From: UMGS1696 sp964621755 | GTDB taxonomy: Bacteria > Bacillota > Clostridia > Oscillospirales > CAG-272 | DNA length: 57,493 nt | Assembly (NCBI GenBank): GCA_964621755.1 | Contig: CAZUPI010000018.1 | Coordinates: 1 to 57,493 of the forward strand | Direction: 5' to 3' | Shown: in pieces, positions 51,719-57,493 of the stretch | Layout: every line of letters starts with the position of its first letter | Numbering within the stretch: position 1 is the first letter of the stretch | The notes under the pieces: model-generated | What the model was told of the DNA's origin: nothing | Seen by the model: the letters and a program-made list of their open reading frames with translations, nothing else | Database searches by the model: none | Translations under genes and position numbers: made by a program

Positions 51719-52153
51719 ATGTCCACATACATGGCTAAGCCCGAGACGGTTGAACGCGGCTGGTATATCATCGACGCTGCTGGCAAACCGCTCGGCAAGA
51801 CCGCTGTAACAGCGGCTAACATTCTTCGCGGCAAGCATCGTCCGGAGTTCACTCCTCACGTTGACTGCGGTGAATTTGTTGTTATCATCAACTGCGAAAA
51901 GGCAGTTCTCACCGGCAAGAAGCTCGACCAGAAGTTCTATCGCACTCACTCCGGCTATATCGGCGGTCTGAAGGAAACAAGCTATCGCAAGCTCATGGCT
52001 ACCCGTCCCGAATTTGCAATGGAGCTCGCAGTAAAGGGCATGCTCCCGCACAATTCCATTGGCGACAAGGCCATCACCAGACTCAAGGTATACGCAGGTT
52101 CCGAACACAAGCAGCAGGCTCAGAAGCCTGTTCCGTACGAAGTTGAAATATAA
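51719..52153 (+). CDS. rplM: Ribosomal protein uL13
   Basis: 144 residues with WYIIDAAGKPLGKTAVTAAN, GDFVVIIN-like GEFVVIINCEKAVLTGKK and the conserved YRTHSGYIGGLKE plus AVKGMLPHN segments. An early protein in assembly of the large ribosomal subunit. GGAGG lies 8 bases before the ATG. It is followed by rpsI, the universal pair. Confidence 0.97.
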   Translation: MSTYMAKPETVERGWYIIDAAGKPLGKTAVTAANILRGKHRPEFTPHVDCGEFVVIINCEKAVLTGKKLDQKFYRTHSGYIGGLKETSYRKLMATRPEFAMELAVKGMLPHNSIGDKAITRLKVYAGSEHKQQAQKPVPYEVEI

Positions 52154-52172
52154 GAAAGGACAGGTATAAATT

Positions 52173-52574
52173 ATGTATACAAGTGCTAAGCCTTATTTCT
52201 ATGGTACGGGCAGAAGAAAGAGCTCCGTTGCGCGCGTTCGTCTCTATCCCGGTACCGGCAAGATTACGATAAACGGTCGTGACATCGACGACTACTTCGG
52301 ACTCGAAACTCTGAAGCTCATCATCAACCAGCCCTTCGGCGTCACAAACACCACAGGCAAGTTCGATATCGTAGCGAACGTTCGCGGCGGCGGTATCTCC
52401 GGTCAGGCCGGCGCTATCCGTCACGGCGTATCCAGAGCGCTCCTCCTCGCTGACGAGTCCTACCGTCCTCTCCTCAAGAGAGCAGGTTTCCTTACCAGAG
52501 ACCCTCGTATGAAGGAAAGAAAGAAGTACGGTCTCAAAGCAGCTCGTCGTGCTTCCCAGTTCTCAAAGAGATAA
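52173..52574 (+). CDS. rpsI: Ribosomal protein uS9
   Basis: 133 residues opening with YFYGTGRRKSSVARVRLYPG, then GRDIDDYFGLETLKLI, and ending in RASQFSKR, the basic tail that reaches the decoding centre. Its extreme codon bias gives a benchmark: the ABC operon at 16222-28629 uses the same codons. A terminator follows at once. Confidence 0.97.
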   Translation: MYTSAKPYFYGTGRRKSSVARVRLYPGTGKITINGRDIDDYFGLETLKLIINQPFGVTNTTGKFDIVANVRGGGISGQAGAIRHGVSRALLLADESYRPLLKRAGFLTRDPRMKERKKYGLKAARRASQFSKR

Positions 52575-52600
52575 TCTCACCCAATTGGGTTTATGCAAAA

Positions 52601-52624
52601 ACCACCGATTTCCGGTGGTTTTTT
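52601..52624 (+). terminator. Terminator after rpsI
   Basis: ACCACCG (52601-52607) and CGGTGGT (52613-52619) followed by a run of T, 27 bases behind the rpsI stop. A flanking A run on the left would extend the stem in the reverse direction. Confidence 0.9.
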
Positions 52625-52685
52625 GTGTTATGTTCGATTGGCACACTTCGCGGACGCCGCATATACTGCATCGGAGGTGATATAT

Positions 52686-53159
52686 ATGAATTCGCAACCT
52701 GAGCACCCGATACAGCCGGCGGCAATTGCATCCATGTCCGGTAACGGGATTTCCGGAACCGTCTCGTTCTATCCCTATCAGGGGGATGTCCTTCTCATCG
52801 CAGACATCCACGGCCTTCCGGCTGGGACAGCATGCGGCAGCGCCGAGCGGCCATACGAATCCGGCGTCTTCGGCTTCCACATCCACGAAGGGACCGCCTG
52901 TACAGGTGTGGACTTTGCCGACAGCGGCAGTCACTTGAACCTGTGCGACCTCCCCCATCCATATCATACCGGCGACCTGCCGCCCTTGTTCTCCTATAAT
53001 GGCGACGCTCTCATGGCGGTGCGTACCGGCCGCTTCAAACTCGATGACGTCATCGGCCGCACTGTCATTATCCACAGCCACCCTGACGACTTTACCACAC
53101 AGCCTGCCGGCAACTCCGGCACAAAAATCGCATGTGGAATTATACGGAGGGTCGTGTGA
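52686..53159 (+). CDS. Cu/Zn superoxide dismutase-family protein, no signal peptide
   Basis: ATG at 52686 follows GGAGGTGA. The 157-residue product has the SodC fold and ligands: His65 and His67 (VFGFHIHEGT), His83 (SGSHLN), His91/His94 and Asp97 (LPHPYHTGDLPPL), and His130 or His132 (TVIIHSHPDDF). The structural cysteines Cys72 and Cys150 (TKIACGIIR) are both present. The family converts superoxide to peroxide and oxygen, usually outside the cytosol, but no export signal is visible here. A metal-binding or structural role is also possible. In an anaerobe it would serve oxygen tolerance. It stands alone between rpsI and the convergent pcp gene. Confidence 0.82.
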   Translation: MNSQPEHPIQPAAIASMSGNGISGTVSFYPYQGDVLLIADIHGLPAGTACGSAERPYESGVFGFHIHEGTACTGVDFADSGSHLNLCDLPHPYHTGDLPPLFSYNGDALMAVRTGRFKLDDVIGRTVIIHSHPDDFTTQPAGNSGTKIACGIIRRVV

Positions 53160-53226
53160 GACCCGCTCCATAGCGCGCGTGGGGCGCCTTTCCTCAAAGG
53201 GCGATTTAAGAAAGCGCGAACTTTTT

Positions 53227-53871
53227 TTAATAGGGGTTGGCGGAGCAAAAATTTTTTATCGTTCCCACAGCTTCCGCGATTCCACGGGTCAGGAGGGATT
53301 GCGGAATTGTGGGGAGGGTTCCGGCAAGGGTTGTTTCAGCGACTGCGATTTCGAGGGACAGAGGAAGGTGGATGAAGCCGGCGGGAATTTTGAGAGGTTT
53401 GCAGTAGGAAAGAGCGGCATACATTAGATCGTTGCAGACGTATGTCCCTGCGGTAAAGGAAACTGCTGCGGGGACGCCAGCCTTTCTCATTTGCTCCACT
53501 ATTGCGCCGACCGGAAGTGTTGTGATATATGCGTCCGCGGCGTCTGTTCCTTGCTCTATCGGAGACAGCTCGTACTTTACGCCTGCATTGTCCGCCGCTC
53601 TGCTGCTCCGGACGTTTATTGCCGCGTACTCCGGTGTTATGCTCCCGCGTCCGCTTGCTTGTCCAAGACACATCACCGCTGCAACATCTGATTTTTCGTA
53701 TTCCGCAATCTTTTCGCACAAGATTCGTCCGCAATCTCCGTATACCACCGGAAGCGTGACCTTTATAATATCGTACCCGTACATCCGGTACGGCAGGGAG
53801 CGCAGTGTGTCAAGAGACGAGTTCCTCCCACTCCCGCCGAACGGCTCAAAGGCAGAGATGATAATTTTCAT
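53227..53871 (-). CDS. pcp: Pyrrolidone-carboxylate peptidase (peptidase C15)
   Basis: 214 residues opening KIIISAFEPFGGSGRNSSL, with the triad Glu81 (ITPEYAAINVR), Cys146 (GTYVCNDLMY) and His168 (GFIHLPL), all in family positions. It removes N-terminal pyroglutamate from peptides in the cytosol. A promoter lies at 53919-53947. It is convergent with the SodC-like gene and divergent from the M16C gene. Confidence 0.95.
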   Translation of the reverse strand: MKIIISAFEPFGGSGRNSSLDTLRSLPYRMYGYDIIKVTLPVVYGDCGRILCEKIAEYEKSDVAAVMCLGQASGRGSITPEYAAINVRSSRAADNAGVKYELSPIEQGTDAADAYITTLPVGAIVEQMRKAGVPAAVSFTAGTYVCNDLMYAALSYCKPLKIPAGFIHLPLSLEIAVAETTLAGTLPTIPQSLLTRGIAEAVGTIKNFCSANPY

Positions 53872-53918
53872 GGTTTTCCTTTCTTATTTGAGGGATTCTC
53901 CACTTTATACCATTTTAT

Positions 53919-53947
53919 AGTATAACACGAACCCCCAATTTAAGCAA
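53919..53947 (-). promoter_or_regulatory. Promoter of pcp
   Basis: On the minus strand TTGCTT (53942-53947) and TATACT (53919-53924), spacer 17, with TG one base before the -10. Confidence 0.55.
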
Positions 53948-54081
53948 GCGAAAAGAAAAAATGTAATATAACTTTAATATTTTTGGGGAAGTTTGATTCG
54001 TTCGTTTCGCGTATAGGGATTTCATGCCGTGCTGCAAGTTCTTTCTTTTATCTACGGGCGGGCCGACTGCATGGGGCAAAA

Positions 54082-54120
54082 ACGAGAATGCTTTCTGCAT
54101 TTCCTCTTGCGCATTCTCGT
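54082..54120. promoter_or_regulatory. Inverted repeat over the M16C promoter
   Basis: ACGAGAATGC (54082-54091) and GCATTCTCGT (54111-54120) are perfect 10-base complements, 19 bases apart. The right arm overlaps the -35 box (54107-54112). This is a good shape for a repressor site, or for a hairpin if transcribed from further upstream. Confidence 0.45.
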
Positions 54121-54135
54121 CACTTGTGCTATAAT
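54107..54135 (+). promoter_or_regulatory. Promoter of the M16C peptidase gene
   Basis: TTGCGC (54107-54112) and TATAAT (54130-54135), spacer 17, with an extended -10 (TG at 54127-54128). The ATG is 37 bases further. Confidence 0.75.
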
Positions 54136-54171
54136 ATAATCACAAAATATGCGAAACGAAAGGATTCAGTT

Positions 54172-57129
54172 ATGGCTAAAAATGTGAAAAGCAGTCAAGA
54201 GCTTGCGGCAAATCCGGCATACGAGCTGATGTACGAGGAGTATCTGGATGATATTAAGTCCGCGGGAATGGTTTTTCGTCATAAGAAGTCAGGTGCGCGC
54301 GTGTGCGTGATTTCCAATGACGACGAGAATAAGCTCTTCTGCGCGGCATTCCGGACGCCTCCGGAAAACAGCACGGGCGTACCTCATATCATCGAACATA
54401 CTGTTTTGTGCGGTTCGAAAAATTATCCCTCACGCGACCCCTTTATGCAGCTTGCAAAGGGCTCGCTCAATACCTTCCTGAACGCAATGACGTACCCGGA
54501 TAAGACCCTTTATCCCGTGTCGTCATGCAACGATAAGGATTTCAAGAACCTGATGAACGTCTATATGGACGCGGTGTTCTATCCGAATATTTATAAATAC
54601 CGCCAGATTTTCATGCAGGAGGGCTGGCATTACGAAATGGACAACCCCGAGGATGAACTCAAAATCAACGGCGTTGTTTACAGCGAAATGAAGGGCGCAA
54701 CCTCTTCGCCGGAAAGTGCGATTTGGGAGGCCGTGTCAAGGGCAGTGTATCCTGATACTACCTACGGCGTGAACTCCGGCGGCGACCCGAAGGTGATTCC
54801 CGAGTTGACCTACGAGTATTACCTCGACTTCCACCGCCGCTTCTACCATCCGTCAAATTCGTACATCTTCATCTATGGAGACTGCGACATGGATGAGCGC
54901 CTCGCCTGGATGGATGAAAACTATCTTTCTTCGTTCGACGTTATCGTTCCGCATTCCGAAATCGCACGTCAGACCCATTACGGCGTAAACGAGCCGAAGC
55001 GGCTGACAGAAAAGTATTCCGTCGGCTCGACTGACGAGACGGAGGGCAAGGCATACTTCGCATTCGCGGCTCTTTGCGGCTCCAACCTGGACGTTCTGGA
55101 TTGCCGTGCATGGGGTATTCTCTCCGATGTACTGATTTATTCCCCCGGTGCACCCGTGAAGCAGGCGCTTCTGGACGCGGGCATCGGTCAGGATGTGTTC
55201 GGCGGCTACGATACGCATATGATTGAGGACGATTTCTCCGTTATTGTCAAGAATGCAAAGGCGGAGGACCTCGACCGGTTCTATCAGATTGTCATCAATA
55301 CTTTAAAAAAGCAGGTTGAGGAGGGAATTTCCGAAAAGGCGCTCCTCGCGTGCATCAACCGCGATGAATTCTACTTCCGTGAAGCGGATTACGGCGGAAG
55401 CCCGAGAGGGCTTGACTACGCCGCTACAATGCTTCAGTCATGGCTGTATGACGACAGCGCGGCGTTCAAGTATATGCACTTCCTCGACGACTGTGCGGAG
55501 CTCAAGAAGAGAATCGGCACAGGATACTACGAAGGACTTATCAAAAAGTATATCCTTGAGTCCGACCACTGCGTGCTCATCGACTCTCTCCCTGAGCCCG
55601 GTCTGGTGGAGAAGAACAACGAGGAATTAAAACAGAAGCTCGCAGCGTACAAGGCGTCCCTGACGAAGGAAGAAATCGACCACATCGTTGAAGAGACGAA
55701 GCTGCTGCGCGAATACCAGTCGCACGAGCCGACTGAGGAGGAACTGAACTGCATCCCGTCCCTCCAGAGAAGCGATATCCCGCGCGAGACGGTGCCGTTC
55801 TACAACGAGGAGCGGGAGATTGGCGGCGCAAAGGCAGTATATCACGATGTTGAGACGAACGGCATCACATATTTGAATGTGCTGTTTGATATCGACGGGC
55901 TGCCGAAAGAGTATATCCCGTATGTCGGACTGCTGGGCGCCGTGCTCGGCAAGATTGATACAGCGGATCACACGTATGCGGATTTGGTAATGGATATCAA
56001 ACTGAACACCGGTAACTTGTCGTTTGGTGCGCCGACATACAGAATGTTCGGCAAAGCGAATGAGTTCCGTCCGATGTACGGGCTGTACACTCGAGTTCTC
56101 GCCGATAAGGTTGATTATGCGCTGACAACGGCGGCTGAAATCATTGCCACCTCGAAGTTTGAAGACACAAAGAGACTGCGGGAAATCATCGGTGAAGTGA
56201 AGTCCGGCAAGCAGCGGGGCATTATGAACAACGGTCATGCGGTGGGCGCCGCACGCGCTCGCTCGTACTTCTCGAAAGCGGATTGCTATCAGGAGCTGCT
56301 GTCGGGGATTGACTATTATCTGTTCCTGTGCGACATTCACAGCAACTTTGAAGAAAAGGTATCTGAAATTTCGGTGAAGCTGCGTGAAGCGACGAACTAC
56401 ATCTTCAATCCCGAGCGGATGATAATCAGCCTCGCCACGGACGAAGACGGCTACAAGGCTGTGGAGGAAAAGCTGCCGGAATTTGTGAAGAAGTGCGCGT
56501 CTCTCGAGAGAAAATCCCTTGGCGAGCCGGCAGTATTCGTACCGGAAAAGAAGAACGAAGGGATTCAGATTCCGTCGCAGGTACAGTATCTCTGCCGCGC
56601 CGGAAGCCTTGAGGCGGCGGGAGTGACATACACCGGTGCAATGCAGGTAGTAAAGACGGCGGTCAACTACGACTACTTGTATCAGAATATCCGCGTGAAG
56701 GGCGGCGCATACGGCTGCGGCTGCGGATTTGCGGCCGACACCGGAAACGTGCAGTTCTACACCTACCGCGACCCGAAGCTGGCGGAAACGGAGCAAGTAT
56801 ACGAAGGAACCGGCGACTACGTCCGCAATCTTGAGTTTGATGAAAAAGAGCTGACGAAGTACATTATCGGCACCTTCTCCGGCTACGAAAGACCGATATC
56901 CCGTTACGGTAAAGCGTCGCGCTCGTTTGACGCGTACATCACTGGCCGCACATACGAGGATGTTCTTCGCGAGCGTGCGGAGATGCTCGACATCACGCCG
57001 GAGCAGTTCCGCGCGGTTGGAGATGTGTTTGACAAAATCCTCGCGCAAGGCTACATTTGCGCAGTTGGCAACGAAAAGAAAATTGCCGACAACGAGGGGA
57101 TGTTCGACAATCTGCTGACGATTAACTAA
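54172..57129 (+). CDS. M16C family zinc metallopeptidase (presequence protease type)
   Basis: ATG at 54172 with AAAGGA upstream gives 985 residues; the longer open frame would include the promoter. The inverted zinc motif is HIIEH (His72, Glu75, His76) in TGVPHIIEHTVLCGSKNYPS, with the third ligand region in NVYMDAVFYPNIYKYRQIFM. The M16C-associated domain and an inactive C-terminal M16 half (VKGGAYGCGCGF, FDEKELTKYIIGTFSGYERP) complete the clam-shell. Such enzymes degrade peptides of about 10-65 residues inside a closed chamber. No signal peptide, so cytosolic. A strong terminator follows. Confidence 0.93.
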   Translation: MAKNVKSSQELAANPAYELMYEEYLDDIKSAGMVFRHKKSGARVCVISNDDENKLFCAAFRTPPENSTGVPHIIEHTVLCGSKNYPSRDPFMQLAKGSLNTFLNAMTYPDKTLYPVSSCNDKDFKNLMNVYMDAVFYPNIYKYRQIFMQEGWHYEMDNPEDELKINGVVYSEMKGATSSPESAIWEAVSRAVYPDTTYGVNSGGDPKVIPELTYEYYLDFHRRFYHPSNSYIFIYGDCDMDERLAWMDENYLSSFDVIVPHSEIARQTHYGVNEPKRLTEKYSVGSTDETEGKAYFAFAALCGSNLDVLDCRAWGILSDVLIYSPGAPVKQALLDAGIGQDVFGGYDTHMIEDDFSVIVKNAKAEDLDRFYQIVINTLKKQVEEGISEKALLACINRDEFYFREADYGGSPRGLDYAATMLQSWLYDDSAAFKYMHFLDDCAELKKRIGTGYYEGLIKKYILESDHCVLIDSLPEPGLVEKNNEELKQKLAAYKASLTKEEIDHIVEETKLLREYQSHEPTEEELNCIPSLQRSDIPRETVPFYNEEREIGGAKAVYHDVETNGITYLNVLFDIDGLPKEYIPYVGLLGAVLGKIDTADHTYADLVMDIKLNTGNLSFGAPTYRMFGKANEFRPMYGLYTRVLADKVDYALTTAAEIIATSKFEDTKRLREIIGEVKSGKQRGIMNNGHAVGAARARSYFSKADCYQELLSGIDYYLFLCDIHSNFEEKVSEISVKLREATNYIFNPERMIISLATDEDGYKAVEEKLPEFVKKCASLERKSLGEPAVFVPEKKNEGIQIPSQVQYLCRAGSLEAAGVTYTGAMQVVKTAVNYDYLYQNIRVKGGAYGCGCGFAADTGNVQFYTYRDPKLAETEQVYEGTGDYVRNLEFDEKELTKYIIGTFSGYERPISRYGKASRSFDAYITGRTYEDVLRERAEMLDITPEQFRAVGDVFDKILAQGYICAVGNEKKIADNEGMFDNLLTIN

Positions 57130-57146
57130 ATTCAACTAATGTAGAA

Positions 57147-57171
57147 GGGGAGGAGTTATCCTCCCCCTTTT
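57147..57171 (+). terminator. Terminator of the M16C gene
   Basis: GGGGAGGA (57147-57154), loop GTTA, TCCTCCCC (57159-57166), then C and a T run. Confidence 0.92.
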
Positions 57172-57241
57172 TAGTTCTCCCTTGTAACGTAAATTCTATT
57201 TACCGTGATGGAGAGAATGTCGCGATTTTGTGAAAAACAAA

Positions 57242-57263
57242 AGACCGTACTGACGTACGGTCT
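57242..57263 (-). terminator. Terminator of the tRNA-His gene
   Basis: AGACCGTAC (57242-57250) and GTACGGTCT (57255-57263): a 9-bp stem with a 4-base loop, followed on the minus strand by TTTGTTTTT. Confidence 0.85.
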
Positions 57264-57271
57264 ATCCTACG

Positions 57272-57345
57272 GGTGAGTGATGGGACTCGAACCCACGGCC
57301 TTCAGGGCCACAACCTGACGCTCTAACCAACTGAGCTACACCCAC
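57272..57345 (-). tRNA. tRNA-His (anticodon GTG)
   Basis: The minus strand reads GTGGGTGTAGCTCAGTTGG at the 5' end, an anticodon loop TTGTGGC (anticodon GTG) and the T loop GGGTTCGAGTCCC. The acceptor stem pairs GTGGGTG with CACTCAC, with one G-U pair. The base before the 5' end is G and the discriminator is C, the G-1:C73 mark unique to tRNA-His. CCA is not encoded. Confidence 0.95.
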
Positions 57346-57493
57346 CGTGTTCGCTGCATCTCCACCAAAGTGGAGTGTGACCGCAGCGTATATATAACGT
57401 CTCGCACGAAACCACACGGACGGAATACCGAAAGTATCGACTTGCTGTGCTTGTCAGGTACTCCGGTTCGCCGTAAGAGGCGATGGCGTACCT

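Noticed and set aside
55627..57135. 502-codon open frame on the minus strand
   Set aside because: It lies fully antisense to the M16C peptidase, whose motifs and promoter are clear. Long antisense frames arise from biased codon use.
57346..57493. Possible gene end or second RNA gene at the window edge
   Set aside because: A minus-strand frame could end near 57453 and a CTCCAC/GTGGAG hairpin lies at 57360-57375, but too little sequence is present to support a gene, and no second tRNA fold is found.
1..57493. CRISPR arrays, rRNA genes, intact insertion sequences
   Set aside because: No regularly spaced repeats, rRNA segments or recognisable transposase genes were seen anywhere in the window.

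Overview
The window reads as a Bacillota (Clostridia-type) chromosome segment, probably from an anaerobic, sugar-fermenting, spore-lineage bacterium. The evidence is the yybS-gdpP-rplI-dnaB gene order, a SPOCS/DUF3794 spore-coat-type protein, feoAB with an MntR/DtxR-like regulator, an indolepyruvate:ferredoxin oxidoreductase, a ROK sugar kinase, strong Shine-Dalgarno sites and TTGACA/TATAAT promoters. Exact placement below class level is not possible from the sequence alone.

Bases 1 to about 9,485 are visibly AT-rich and differ from the rest. They hold a tightly overlapping operon (132-8612): an S26-type peptidase, a fused acyl carrier/FkbH-like protein, a nucleotidyltransferase-family protein, two glycosyltransferases, a stand-alone acyl carrier protein, two cysteine-protease-fold (BtrH-like) proteins, a stand-alone NRPS adenylation enzyme and a small GNAT-like protein. 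The ten adenylation-pocket residues read D-V-W-H-F-S-L-V-D-K, the known L-serine code. The operon looks like a serine-loading, carrier-protein and glycosyl-conjugate pathway without condensation or thioesterase domains. Three of its genes carry frameshifts whose lost reading frames can still be read, so the copy is probably decaying. An XRE regulator and about 440 bases of unassigned sequence follow. The segment ends where feoB has lost its C-terminal half, which marks a likely island boundary.

From 9,486 on is GC-richer backbone. After feoAB/regulator, the SPOCS protein, a ROK kinase and a cysteine desulfurase comes a 12.4-kb six-gene operon (16222-28629) with codon choice like ribosomal protein genes. 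It encodes a giant secreted solute-binding protein with two carbohydrate-binding-like domains, two permease pairs, an NHL-propeller/TPR/Yip1 membrane protein and a DUF5696 protein. It has no ATPase, so it probably borrows one encoded elsewhere.

A long minus-strand block follows: vanY, mnmM, iorB, iorA, then dxs, dnaB, rplI, gdpP, yybS. After it come an intracellular GH35 beta-galactosidase, a transglutaminase-fold protein, pgk-tpiA and an orphan solute-binding lipoprotein divergent from an ECF sigma factor with a probable anti-sigma protein. The window ends with rplM-rpsI, a Cu/Zn-SOD-like protein, pyrrolidone-carboxylate peptidase, an M16C metallopeptidase and tRNA-His.

A family of GC-rich palindromes with matched (compensatory) changes in both arms is scattered between backbone genes.
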